Source: Pteria penguin
Lineage: Eukaryota; Mollusca; Bivalvia; Pterioida; Pteriidae
NCBI GenBank assembly: GCA_035048485.1
Contig: CM068586.1
Location: 27,298,349-27,362,348, forward strand
Length of the DNA: 64,000 nt
Reading direction: 5' to 3'
Shown piece by piece: positions 1-12,000 of this stretch. Position numbers and translations under genes: made by a program. Position 1 is the first letter of the stretch. The number at the start of each line of letters is the position of its first letter. The notes below the pieces were generated by a model that was not told the origin of the DNA, ran no database searches, and saw nothing but the letters and a program-made list of their open reading frames with translations.

Positions 1-864
1 ATCAACAAATTTAAACAATATATAAGTTATTGGCAGGTCTCTACAGCCATTATGTCGGCCACATCTTGTGTGTACGTTGGAAATTAGGGTTTTTATGATT
101 TTACACATGACACCAAACCTCACTTCGCCATCGTTTTAGCAATAAATACGAAATAAGATAATAAATAATTATAACATTTTTTAAAATCAATTGTAATATA
201 TATTGGCTTTCCTTTCAGACACACGAAGACTAAAGTAGCGATATCAATCATTGTTAATTTGTACCGTAGGGTTTTAGCATATTATTTGTTGTTTGTCAAA
301 TAAATCATTAAGCATTTGACGTAGTTACGATAATGTTCTGAATTTTGTGTATGTTTATTATATATATCAGTAAAAACTCATCCCAAATTAAGAATATTGA
401 AAGTATAAGAAAACTGTAGTTTTGGAAGAAGAAAGTCTATTTTTAAGAAGTACAAAGGATGTAAAGTAATAAAGCTGTTACTTTTTACTTAAAACGGACG
501 AATTTCGATATTTCTTTAGTATTGTCATAGATAAAATACATATTTAAGAATGCTATTGTTTTATGATAAACCGCATTAACTGCGGAAATGTCAGCTCATT
601 TGGATTTTGAAATAATTTATATCACCCTTCATTTTATGTGACCTACAGCTCATTAATTATATAGACCACATGATGTAAAATAGAGAAAACACATTGAAAT
701 AATAAGTATATTTCATTGTAAATGTGAGCGGACAGCATGGAAGCGGAAAGGAATACAACATCCGGGTCTTTGTTGAAATTTTTTCGTTTTAATTTTTTGT
801 TTGCTTTGGGCTTTTTTTTTTTGTAGGCAAAAGAAGTCGTTACAAGACAGTAGGTAGTAGTCAG
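1..864. other. AT-rich non-coding stretch
   Basis: I see no supported gene, RNA or structured repeat. Short open frames here have no splice signals or recognisable protein features. A T-rich tract sits at about 810-823, just before the candidate exon that starts at 865. Confidence 0.5.
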
Positions 865-1057
865 GTTTTTCATATATGCGACTGGTCAGAAAGAGCTGCA
901 AATAGACATGACACCAATTCCTCATTCGCCCCATCACATGTTAATTGACCTGTCAATACGGGTGACGGCCATTCATTCTGACAGAATATACTATCAAAAG
1001 TTCCTCGTAAATGCAGAAGATGTGTATTCATGGATGCGACCGGACCCTTCTTCAAAG
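865..1057 (+). CDS. Candidate orphan exon, unknown protein
   Basis: An open frame runs from an AG acceptor at 863-864 to a GT at 1058-1059. It has ordinary, non-repetitive amino-acid composition (Asp-Met-Thr-Pro-Ile-Pro-His-Ser, then Tyr-Tyr-Gln-Lys-Phe, ending Pro-Asp-Pro-Ser-Ser-Lys). No family is recognised. The donor (GTATCT) is weak and the acceptor has only a modest pyrimidine tract. The exon ends in phase 0, which does not match the phase needed by the next candidate exon at 1508, so the two cannot be joined directly. It could equally be a chance open frame. Confidence 0.22.
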
Positions 1058-1507
1058 GTATCTACTCGAACGCGTCTGAAGCGGCCGATCAGTTCTTCAT
1101 TCTGTTTTCCAATGGAAATATCTCCTGGTCATAGGGATTGAAAGAACGTAGTAGATTTAGAAAATAGTTAACCGTTAGAAGCCCCATGTCCTGATCACAC
1201 ACCACGCCCTGCCTCATTAGAGGTGAGAAACTGCAATGAGTTCAAACCCAGCCCTGGTGTCATTACAGCTTACATAATCCCACGGCAAGATATAGGTTCT
1301 AGTCCTATATAAAACTGTGATGTATTAACATTACATGTATCTCATCTGGTTACGTGCATGCATTTTCAGTGTGCCGTAAGTGTTGGTATTGACTTGTATG
1401 TTAATATACCCCCGTCCTAATGTCATGCATTGTGATACATTCTTCACAGCATTACTCCATCCCATGCATGCAGTACTGGGATATTTAAATGGCGTCTATG
1501 TTTTCAG

Positions 1508-1732
1508 GTATTCACGGCAGATGCAGCTAGCCAAAGAGGAGAAGCTAACTCTTCCGGACACATGTCTAATTTCTAGCAATCCATCAATGTTTACCGTGGA
1601 GCATTGTTTTGAGTGCCACATTGACTTTATATTAGTTCTTTTCGTATTTTCCGTAAATAATTGGATAAACACAACAGATGGAACTGTAGATTTTAAACTT
1701 CTATCACTTTCTGATGTCGATCGCATTTTAGC
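1508..1732 (+). CDS. Candidate orphan exon, unknown protein
   Basis: The stretch is bounded by a good acceptor (TTTTCAG, ending 1507) and a consensus donor GTAAGT at 1733. It is open for 74 codons in the frame that begins one base after the acceptor. The translation has an N-terminal charged part (Gln-Leu-Ala-Lys-Glu-Glu-Lys), a hydrophobic middle (Phe-Ile-Leu-Val-Leu-Phe-Val-Phe) that could span a membrane, and ends Leu-Ser-Asp-Val-Asp-Arg-Ile-Leu. No family is recognised and no compatible partner exon was found in the window. It could belong to a gene extending beyond the window or be a non-coding exon. Confidence 0.28.
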
Positions 1733-2640
1733 GTAAGTGGTAAGGTATACTAGTGTATCTATTGAAGGTTGGTAGTGCCCATTATATATTATTATTGCCT
1801 CTTGTACTAAACACAGGTCGCCACCATATGTATCTATATTCTATAAAATATCGAGACTTGACTGTTTTATCTGCATATTATGAGAGCTTCCGTATCATTT
1901 GTTTTCCTTGTAAGTGACTGTGGTGGCCAAAGTCACTCAATTAAGTAAGATATCTCTTAAAAGGTCATGAAGTACATAAATAAAGTTAAAGACCAAAAAT
2001 GCACAGTAATTTATCGTCGTAGTCTCTGACATATTATTTATAATACTTAACGTTCATTACAATATGTTGTATTTATATGTTAATATTAAAAAGAAAAAGA
2101 AAAGAAAAAAGAAAGAAAGAAAAGAAAAAGAAGACGAAAATTCGCAATAAGCATGACATAAGACAGACGTGGTGTGTTACACGATGGATAAAGGAAAGGA
2201 CTGTTTGGTCACATAACCCCGAAGTGAACTGTACCCCACAGACCACACTTGATCATACATTAATGTTTATGCATATTATTATAGTTTGTAATGACATATT
2301 CATCTGCTTTATACCGCAGATAAGTATTACGATTTTCAGGATATCCTGGTGTCTTTTTATCTTTGATAATTATATTAATAATATATAAGTTAATTTTAGA
2401 CAGGTATTTTGTTTTCAATTTGCATTGCCTTTCATCCTCTACACTCGCAGGTAGTTTTCTTTTATTAGCTTTTAGCTATCATCTTCAGAATTTATTTTCT
2501 TTACATCTTATTTATACATTATCCCTCTGTTCCTTTAGTTAATATAGATCTACGACACGTGAACTTGTTTTAGCGTAATCACATTTTACCTCATAAGACG
2601 GAAGTAGACTTTGTAATACATAGTAAAACCTGTTCTAAGC

Positions 2641-2895
2641 GACCACCTAAGGGAAGATGGATAACTGGTCAATTAAGGCAGGTGGTCTCTTAGCGATCAC
2701 CAAAGGGAAGGTGAATAAATGTCACTTAAGGCAGGTGGTCTCTTAACGACCACCAAAAGGAAGGTGGATAAGTGGTCACTTAAGGCTGATGACCTCTTGA
2801 TACAAATTGTTTTGGTAAAGACAGCGAGTAGTAAGGAAATAGACAGGCGATTGCTTGAAACAGGTGGTCTTTTAAAGCAGGTTCGACTGAATAAA
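2641..2895. repeat. Short tandem array, ~53-54 bp unit
   Basis: Three to four imperfect units repeat the phrase GGCAGGTGGTCTCTTA plus a complementary-looking GACCACC. Unit starts at 2677, 2730 and 2784 give a period of 53-54 bp; a diverged unit follows near 2862. Each unit holds both GGTGGTC and GACCACC, so every copy can fold on itself. It looks like a small satellite; the open frames through it on both strands are not evidence of coding. Confidence 0.75.
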
Positions 2896-3249
2896 CATAC
2901 ATACACATAGTCATGGACTAGTTCACAGAGAATAATACTTATTCTGTCAAAAGTATCTAAACAGCCTCCGTTGCGCCTAATGGACTCATTAATAGCGGTC
3001 CTAATGTTAAAATCAAACGTATTCCCGTAAAAGTGACGTAAAGAACAATGAAACGTTTTTAAGACGTCATAAGGTTGTTAATGTTTCGAACCCATAGTAT
3101 ACAAGAGCCCCCTGACGGATGATAAAGGACGGCGATGCTCGTTGTTTATATGTTTTTAATGTTATTTTATCACAATAGTTGTTTACTTTTATTAATAGTC
3201 ACACCAGGCCGAATTTATATTATTTTACTTATTTACCACGCCGGATTTA

Positions 3250-3420
3250 TATTATTGTACGTATTAACCACAACTGTTAGTGACGATTGTCATTTTAAAC
3301 AACCGCCCTTGGACCACAACAGCATTACAATCGAATATATTCGTGATGTCTTATTGTGTTCTTATTTCTGTATATTATACATTTCTGAGCGACTTTTCTC
3401 ATACATCTAGGTCCTGTATG
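3250..3420 (+). repeat. Diverged copy of the ~470-bp dispersed repeat
   Basis: This stretch shares the ordered blocks 'CATTACAATCGAATAT', then TTATTGTG and 'GAGCGACTTTTCTC' with the repeats at 10917-11025, 53567-54010 and 47395-47870 (reverse). It is old and truncated. It marks a repeat family that recurs throughout the window. Confidence 0.4.
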
Positions 3421-4441
3421 TCTTTCCTGTCTGTTGTGATATGTTATCTATCCGATATATTGACTTACATGTGCACCGCTATATAACGATTACACATATA
3501 ACCGTGCGTAGTATCAAAACTGCTAGATTTATCAGGAACCGTTTATGGACCAGTCGTCCAGGATGATCCACGATGGTTGGTCTGTGAACGCTTAGAAATA
3601 AGCGACCTTACATTAACATATCATTTTCTTCTGTAGAAATCATGAATGTATTTTTCATCAATCGGTATTCTAGTTAATTACTGCTTGTTGTGTGGAAGAA
3701 CATGAATATTACAAAATCCTTTCTGTTTGATCAAATCAGATAAGGGCACTAATGTAAACACAAAAAGGTAAAGTACGATAGAAAGTGTTTGAATGTCACT
3801 GTGGCATTACCGGTAATAACAACTTACAGTGTAAGATATTTTTGGACACTGGGAATTCTTATGTTAAAAAAGGTGTCCGGCATACGTAAGCGTCTCGTGA
3901 TTTTAAGCTACATCCGCCATGAAACCTCGAAATTCATGAATACATGTAGTTCAGTGTTGTTTAGACATTATGAATGTGGTCAAAGGTTACACAGAACCAG
4001 GATAAAGGAGTAATAACATCTAAGGCAAGCCCTCAGTGGAAACTTTTTTCAGTTCCATTTTGCAAATAAAATAAATGTTAACAAAGTAAATAATGAAAGT
4101 TACTTATGTATTGTAACGGTGACAATGGGAACACCGTACTACGGGGCACATTCATTGACTCTTGGCGACTTAATGCGCTATCAAATGCTAAGGAAGTGTA
4201 AGTGTTTCTTGTTTGAATAACCCCACCCACTGTGAATGCCAAAACATATAATTACAAATGTGACTTCATTGTAGCACTCACGGCAGTATTCGATAATGGT
4301 CATTTATATAGTCCTGGAAATCAGAATAAAATCACAGTATCCAGTGGGAATAAGGGTCTTCCGTTCATATGAATGTATTTCCTATTCCATAAAGACTTTT
4401 CGAAGAAAAGGATCTCTTGTGGCATGCCTTTTGAACTACAA

Positions 4442-4572
4442 GTATAACGTGTCGGCGGTTTACACATACAAGAATTGCCTGCGCTGAGCATTGCTTAACT
4501 TGCAACAAAGCTGGGTGAGGAAGCCAACATCGCCAGAATAGCTACTTCATTAGCGAGAGTGTTTAACTCATT
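4442..4572 (+). repeat. Repeat pair, copy 1
   Basis: Starts with TATAACGTGTCGGCGG and includes AACTTGCAACAAAGCTGGG, ATCGCCAGAAT and TAGCGAG. The same ordered blocks recur at 4811-4924, 369 bp downstream in the same orientation. The two copies differ by substitutions and small indels. Identity of the element is unknown. Confidence 0.6.
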
Positions 4573-4810
4573 TATATGTCTTCGTCACATTACCCCTCTT
4601 CGGGGAAGTTTCGTCTCGATCTTAGACCCCACGATTTCTTCTAGACAACTAAGTGACTACTCCTACAATAGATAACCAATTGTACCACGTAGAAAAACAT
4701 TCTACACTAGTAGGAACATCCTGCCCACAGGCCAACCGCCTGTCCTAACTACATGGGGATATCCAGGAGACCGGCCATTAAGATATCAGAATCACTACAC
4801 TGGTATTAAA

Positions 4811-4924
4811 TATAACGTGTCGGCGGGTTACCCACCCTCGGCGTTGCTCAGCTTGCAACAAAGCTGGGGGAGATAAACCACATTGCCAGAATGGTAGCGC
4901 AGTAGCGAGGGTATTAAACTCGCT
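4811..4924 (+). repeat. Repeat pair, copy 2
   Basis: Second copy of the repeat at 4442-4572 (TATAACGTGTCGGCGGG, CTTGCAACAAAGCTGGG, GCCAGAATGG, TAGCGAG). The spacer between the copies has no recognised content. Confidence 0.6.
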
Positions 4925-5769
4925 AAAAATCTGAAGTTCCTCTTCTTGCACCGTGTCTTTTCAAATATACCTGTAAAGTATGTCTGAGATAGAAATTGGA
5001 AAGAGTATCATTGCCACTAGATGTCTGATATTCAATGTTCAGGTAGACAACTGCAAATTCGGTGGGTAGTGGTTTTTCTTCCAGTATGAAGTGTACTCAA
5101 AAGTTGAGCGTTATACTTCATGTGGCAGTCAAGATAAAAGCCTCACAAGGCAATATGATACAGTTAAAAAGTTAAAATATTTAATCTCATTCTAAGCTGA
5201 ATTGGGCAGGTGATATGTTGCCCATTGCAGTCCGGTAGTCCTCCAAGGAACATGCTGATGTCATTGCTGATGGAAGTCTGTTCCAATCCCTGATGGTACG
5301 CGGGAAGAAGGAGAACCGGTACACATCCTTTTTCGTTGTTGGGATGCGAAAGGTATGTTGTCCCCTTTACCTTTAGAAGTTTCAGCAAGAAACTTATCGA
5401 ATCGCAAATGGGATGGGACCAGGTATGTATATATAGATTGATAGACAGATAGGAATTCATAAATGCGATTTCGCACTCCTTGAAGAAAATGATAACAGAT
5501 TAATAGAGTAAAGTAACAGATGCATTTCTTGAAATGATAGTAAGCACCTGTCCTTTTTATAATGTGGATTCGTTCTAAAAATTAATAAATTAGAATCTTT
5601 AATAAGCTCCCCATATGGTAGTACCAGATGTAATTCTAGACGTCAGTCGCCTTATTGTAAATTACACAAATATATCATAAACCGATTTGGATTTCCTAAA
5701 GTACAAATCAAAGATATTGATGTGATATCCACAACTTGCAGTCGAAGAAACACGACAATACATATGTAA

Positions 5770-6110
5770 ATAACATATTAGCAATCACGAACCTCTGTCA
5801 AAACAGAGGTGGGATCAGGTGCCATGGAGGAGTAAGCATCCCCTGCCGACCGGTCACACCCGTCGTGATGCCATAAGTATAAGCGAAAAAGTATTATTCG
5901 CTGTCACAGAATTAGGAAACGGCACAGCCGTAGTCAAAATAGGTATATGTCATAAGCAGTAAGAATACTGCTGTATATTATAGGTAATACAGATGGTTTA
6001 ATTACTGTGAAAAAAGGAAGTCAACATGTCAGACAACGATACATCACATGAGCAAATAAGGTCTTTATAACGACCGTAAAATTTGCGGAATGTTGACATA
6101 AGTCGTGATA
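5770..6110 (-). mobile_element. Eroded 3' end of the split-GIY-YIG type PLE
   Basis: Two landmarks of the PLE family at 29 kb and 33 kb are seen. The conserved terminal motif (GATCAGGTGCC ... CACACCCGTCGTGATGCC) lies at 5813-5873. About 200 bp further, GTCTTTATAACGACCGTAAAATTTG at 6060-6085 matches the last codons of the reverse transcriptase (Leu-Tyr-Gly-Arg-Tyr-Glu region) on the minus strand, with substitutions. The rest of the element is missing. Orientation follows from the RT codons. Confidence 0.5.
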
Positions 6111-6689
6111 TCTCATACCCTTTTCTCCTTTTCTCCTAGTAGTTGACTTCGATAAATGAAAGAGCAATACTCAGATGACGCTCGCGCATATTGAATCAAA
6201 GGAATCAAAAACCAAAGATATCGCGTATAAATCCATGAATTTTGAAATATATTATTTAATAGTGATAGGAAACTCCCATATTTTAAAATTCACATTTGAG
6301 TTTACTTTAAAAACTATATTTCAATATTCGAATATACTCATATATTGGCCATAGTTGGTTGATTTGGTAACTTCTATACGTTTTTAGAAGATATTAATGT
6401 TATATTGTATATATTTTCATGTATATTCATGTCAATTTTACGGAAGGAGTGGAAAGTATGTGGCTAATGAAATCATGACAAGGTACGTACCACGGTGGAC
6501 ATTCATGAATCACTGGAAAGAAGAATTGAATGCAATACTTCAGTACCTTGATTCTTTGACTTGTTATGGTAATACTTCATATTGATGGAACAACTTAAAA
6601 CGGAAAACCAATATTCAGGGAGTAACCAAACACCATTGCAGAGAGCATTGATCTTATATATGGCTAATCTACAGCCATTTTCTCAATTA

Positions 6690-7040
6690 TTTTAACGGTG
6701 TACTCTGAAGATACGGTTGTGAACCTTGTCTGTCCTTTCTGTTAGTCGGAATTCCTACAGATGAGGAATTTTGTTCGATTTTAGACTAAGCAATGTTGGC
6801 TATTGTTAATATCAGTTTTATTTTTAAATAATTTTTCCCATAATATTATTCGTATTTATATTTTAAAAGCTTCTCAACTGGAGAAACTAGTTGATCCTTG
6901 TTCTCTTTATGGAGGTTTCTTTAAATGAATCTCAAAAATCTGTACTGCTTTTGTGATAAAGGGAATGTAGGTACATTAGCCGTATAACCTCGTCAACTGA
7001 AGGATGAATGGCACTTGAATTGTATTACAATTGAACATTT
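6690..7040. repeat. Old copy of the ~470-bp dispersed repeat
   Basis: Shares ordered blocks with 47395-47870: 'CTGTTAGTCGG', 'TTCCTACAGAT', 'TTGATCCTTGTTCT', 'ATGGAGG' and 'ATTACAATTGAACATTTTTG'. It is more diverged than the pair at 47 and 53 kb. No coding content is recognised. Confidence 0.45.
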
Positions 7041-7536
7041 TTGCATCCCCCTTTCGAGTGCTTAAATGTCTTACTCTGCATGCCAATGGCAACAGATGGG
7101 CCAGATGGTTTTGTCCCCATTTTCTATATTCTTATTCTAAGGTTTGATTAATTTTGTATATAAAAATCTCTGCTGCGGTAAGCCTCACCTATGTGGAGTC
7201 ATTATCTTATGGAACGAATTTTCATCGTTCAGCATCTTTGCTAGCCGCCAGTAGTGGCCCTAATGAATGATAGGGCCACAATTCCTTACGTTGCGTAAAC
7301 TTGCATTTTTGATAAACGGAATGGCCGGCACGATTCTACGCATTTCGGCATCAAATGGAGCAAATATCTAACATATAAACATAAAGCAAACGATCGGCAA
7401 CGTTAACTTACCCCCGATCTGTCGTCTGAAGGCTCTACACACATTTTTCCCAACCTGTTTCAAATTTGCCGGTTTCTGTGTCAGCCATTCGGTCTCGCGA
7501 GATCTCGTTAACAGAAACCTCACAAAAAGAGGCGGA

Positions 7537-7740
7537 GCTGACGAAAAACACGTGGTCATTGTTATTTTTATGTCATTTCTCTGTTTACATTTTATTCATC
7601 GGCTAGTTATTTATGAAAAAGAAAACTAAATTGAAATAACCAGAAATGCGGTAGCTAGCCGATAAATAAAATGTTAACAGAGAAATGACATAAAAATAAC
7701 AATGACCACGCACCCATGACCACGTGTTTTTCGTCAGCAG
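7537..7740. repeat. Large inverted repeat (foldback/MITE-like)
   Basis: The left arm starting CTGACGAAAAACACGTGGTC and continuing through TTATTCATCGGCTAG is matched in reverse complement by the right arm, CTAGCCGATAAATAAAATG to TTTTTCGTCAGCAG. The arms are over 70 bp and nearly perfect; the right arm contains a 14-bp insertion (CACCCATGACCACG) that duplicates its neighbour. The loop is about 50 bp. No transposase is encoded, so it is either a non-autonomous foldback element or a recent palindromic duplication. Confidence 0.8.
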
Positions 7741-8839
7741 TTGTTGTTATGTTATTTGTTGCATTCACAATTATGTAACACGGTGGAAATCAGAGTGGGC
7801 AATAGATGCTCGGAAAAGCAAGTATCTTCTGTTTGGCTGGCATCGTCCGCAATATATGTTCATAACATACAAACACCAGTAAGTTTTTTTTTTACTCACA
7901 AGAGATTGAATATTTCAAAAAGTTCACATGTTTAAGTAAAGACCAATCGAAAGCCATTAATATTAAACTACATATCATATATAGTTGTCTGCAGTAATTA
8001 TTGATTTACTGTTTTGAAAATGTCTATTTTGGACAGATTTTCACAAAATTTAGTTTATGGTATTGAAGTTTAAGATCTGTAAATTAGGAATTCAATATTT
8101 ACTATACTCAAAACTTTTGAAAAATATTTAATTTAGACGAAAATCTATGTTAAATTAATGAAACTGTAGAGTTTCTGGTTGAAAAAAGGATGTACAATAT
8201 TTGTACATTTATATATAATGTATGTTGAATATAATTAGTGATCTGTTTTGTTTTAAGAAAGTATTGTTAGTCAACAGGAAAAACAGTCATTGCAATAAAA
8301 CAACACTTTATTACATCGTATATGTTGAAATAAATTTGAATGCGACAGGCACTGTTCCCATTTTGAACATTTCACGAAACGCTTAAGTTTCGACTTTTCA
8401 CATATTTTGTGGTAAATTTCTCGACACGTTGTCAGAAAAGATTGAATAGATATACTAGAGCATTCGGTATCAGCGGTTGACGATAGGGGCGAGGTGATTT
8501 GTAATCCATTTACACGATATGATAACGATTTCTATTGATACACTTTTTTGATGACATAATAAGATTTAAACATATTTTGTATTTCTCAAAACAATTTCTG
8601 GCATTTTGTAAATAGTTGACTTTAATATATTCAAATATAGGTATAAGTTGGTATTTTCTTTTCTTCTGTCTTAATTTACTACAGCAGTCACGTCCTATTA
8701 ATTTAGGTTATAAGTCTCGTGTAATTACGTTTTCAATGTGTCATTTACATCGTTTTTTATCTTAACAATTTTAACAGGAATAAATTTATCGTTCAGGCCC
8801 TGTCACTCAGAAATCGTCACAGCCCGACGACGATTGAAG
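7741..8839. other. Upstream intergenic region of the giant gene
   Basis: AT-rich sequence with no gene or clear repeat that I can support. It lies directly upstream of the promoter at 8840, so distal regulatory sites are possible, but none stands out. Confidence 0.4.
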
Positions 8840-8847
8840 TATAAATA
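8840..8847 (+). promoter_or_regulatory. TATA box of the LPMO-like giant gene
   Basis: TATAAATA at 8840-8847 lies about 170 bp upstream of the proposed start codon at 9012. Transcription would start near 8870, giving a short 5' UTR exon that ends at the donor 9015. Two short upstream open frames starting at ATGs around 8930-8940 would then be in the leader. Confidence 0.5.
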
Positions 8848-9011
8848 GGCATTCCATTGCCATCATGAACCACAATTTCGAATTAGAAGTGTTCATTTCG
8901 CGTGTTCATATTTATTTTACAGGGTTTGACAATGCATGGGAAAGCTTTATAGTTATTGTGTAGATTAGCACAGAGTGTTTTGTGACTGTGATATTATATA
9001 AGGAAATCCAA

Positions 9012-12000
9012 ATGGTAAGTTGACTCTTGGAGCATTATCTTTCATAGTCAAACGATAAGTTAGAAAGTCGAATCATAGCTGGATGCTTTCTGTGACCTTA
9101 TAGGAGTTATTTTTCATGTTTATATAATAAACCTTCAGATTGCAGAAAGCTGCAAATTAAAGGAGCTGTATGCTTGGTTTGAGTTTTACATGAAACGTTA
9201 TGTAAGTGTTTGTCTTTATTTTTCGCGATGATTTAAGGACTTCATTAATTTCTTTGTGAATACAAGTATACAAGGTGCGTTTTAAATCCACTGCCAGATT
9301 ATACCTGCTACGTAAAACTGTTTTTAAAAAATGCAAAGTATATTTCGCTTATGATAGCAGTAAATGAAAGTTCGTAGGAAACTGCTTCGATTCGGCACAT
9401 TGGTCAAATAGGAATATCTATAAAAGTGTATGATATTATTATATATTCTTAATATATATCGTAATTTTAACCCTTCCTGCTCTGATGTTGCCATTGATGA
9501 TTTCTACACAATATTTTGTCATAGTCATCTCACGAGCTAAGAAGCCGGTATGAATTAAGCAGTCATGACACGTATAAATGGCAAGCAGGAGATGCTAGTC
9601 TCACGTTTAATTTTTACGAATCCTCGACCACCTTGGTACCTTGTTCTGAATTCCGCACTGGCAAACCACAGTGGTCTTTTCGTATTATTTAAAAATACTC
9701 TATCTTTATTGCATACTGTGAGTTCAGCGATAAAATATTTATAATTAATTTCTTTTCTTCCAGTTCAACTCAGGGTTTCTTCTATTTATACTATTATGCT
9801 TTGCATTATTCTATGGAAATATGGGCCAGACATCTTATGGATTTATGTCGGACCCTGCAGCACGTGGAGCAATGTGGCGATTCGGATTCCAAACACCTGT
9901 TAACTACAATGACAACGCTCTCAACTGTGGGGGAATTGAAGTAAGTTATATAATATTGAAGAAGGAAACCGTCTTTTTAGTTGGTTAAATAAGGGCAGTC
10001 CTTATATGTGGATTTTAAGCATCGAGTAAAATTGATCTTAAATATCAAATATCTACCAATATAAAAGAACAAACTATCAACATATCGGATTTACCTCATT
10101 ATATACTATTATATATTACCTTTATTCAATAAAACATATTAAATGTAAATGTTGTATATTTCGGCTGTTGTTACTGAGATACCTTAACGTGTCTGGTAGT
10201 GGCAACTATGAAGGTACCCAGAGAAATTATTGGAGAATATATTGATAATGTAAGGGAATTCCCTATCTGCTTGTCCTGAGCTAGATTCACAGTCAGACTT
10301 GTTAGACACCAGATCCTATGGTGAGTGACAGCGGCAATGCTGTGGGCGAATCAGTAGGAGAGTTGAATTAACGTTATATTCAGCGATAGTTAATGTCAAT
10401 TAATGTCACTGCTGCAATTGAATTTATATCCTTTTAGTCATTGTCAATATTATTGCATTAGACAGACATATATGCGTTTAAATCAACTCTGTTTTATTGT
10501 TCTTTATATTTCTACAATTTTATTTCCTGTAACATCTTAGTATTTTATGTCAAGTCTGATTTATTGAAATTCATCTTAGCTTTAATAAGGAATTAATATT
10601 CCCTTCTATGGTTCTTATGTCAGCGAGCTGTCATCATATGAAGGTAACATGAATCAAATAAAACCAACGATAGATACATGAATATATTTTCAATAACGTA
10701 CATATTCCTAATTTTGTTTTGAGGGGTTTTTATACTTTGTGTCTATTTTTAGCATTAATGACACAAATCACAATTTCAATGAGAAATCGCAGTATGATTA
10801 AAACAACTCGATTTATCTTTATACACTCTAACTTGATACTCAACATAATTACCTCTCCAATACTAGTGGTTTTTAGAGCTTCGATTCGATTGGGCCCAAA
10901 ACCCATAAATTTCAGTGAATAAATAAAATTCCTAAATAGGAACCACAACTGCATTACAATGGAACATTTTTGAGGTGTATTTGTGTATGCTATTTCATAT
11001 ATGTTCAAGGCGACTTTTCTCCTGCAGTTGAATAGGAGTTTTTCTTATGTGCTACATTCGCGGTTGTATTGTAAGCTGATTACTTAAACACTGAAGCTTA
11101 ATGAGTATAACTTACCCAATTATTCAATATCCAACCATTATTTGTAAGTAAACTGTTGTATTAATAGGAAAAAATAAATAATGATATATAATCCCCTAGT
11201 ATGAGATGACTGTCGCACTCATAACATCTATCTAAATACATTGTGTTGTAGATACTGCAACGTAATTCAAGAGACTGTGGAGTCTGTGGAGACAGCGTAG
11301 AAGGGTCACGTGACCATGAGGCCGGTGGCCAGTATGCCTCTGGTATAATTGTTCACAACTATCCAGTAGGAACCACAGTGTTGCCGATAACTATAGAGAC
11401 ACTGGAATACAAGTCCGGATATTTTGAGTTTCGTATCTGTCCCCACAATGATCCAACGCGGGTTGTGTCTCAGGAGTGTTTGAACAGGAACCTTCTGAGA
11501 CTTAGTGAAGGGACGATAGAGAGTGATCGCACTGTGTTTCGAGTACCTTATCATCCTAGCCATACTTACACATTGCATGCCCAGCTGCCCAGTGGATTAA
11601 CATGCTCTCAGTGTGTGCTTCAGTGGAGATATTACTCGGGTAATCATACAATATCAATATTTCTCAGGTGACCAGACACTAACCAGTGTACACAGAAGCA
11701 AAACATACATCATTTTCACCTCAATGGCAAAATTTGATTTACCTGAAAAACGCATGTATAGTCCATAGTGTATTTTTTTTTATGAATTCTGCATTACATT
11801 GTAACGTTAATTTGTAATAATGAAGCAAGACGAATACTTACCTGTCGTTCAAAATCATTATAAAAGTGCAATATATATTTTCTTTTCGGAAATGCTTTTG
11901 ACATAGGTACTGGATGCCTACTAATAAATGAACTAAACAAAATGGTAACAGGGGACATAGGAACAATAATCATGATCTATAGCATGAATATTATAGATAT

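Noticed and set aside
1200..1270. SINE head
   Set aside because: GAGTTCAAACCCAG resembles a B box but no A box at the right distance nor a body is seen.
2077..2388. Lys-rich open frame
   Set aside because: It begins in an A-rich AAAGAAAAAG simple repeat and has no recognisable domain or splice support.
5164..5476. Overlapping minus-strand open frames
   Set aside because: Two frames of similar length overlap, neither shows a recognisable domain or splice sites; it may be an unidentified old repeat.
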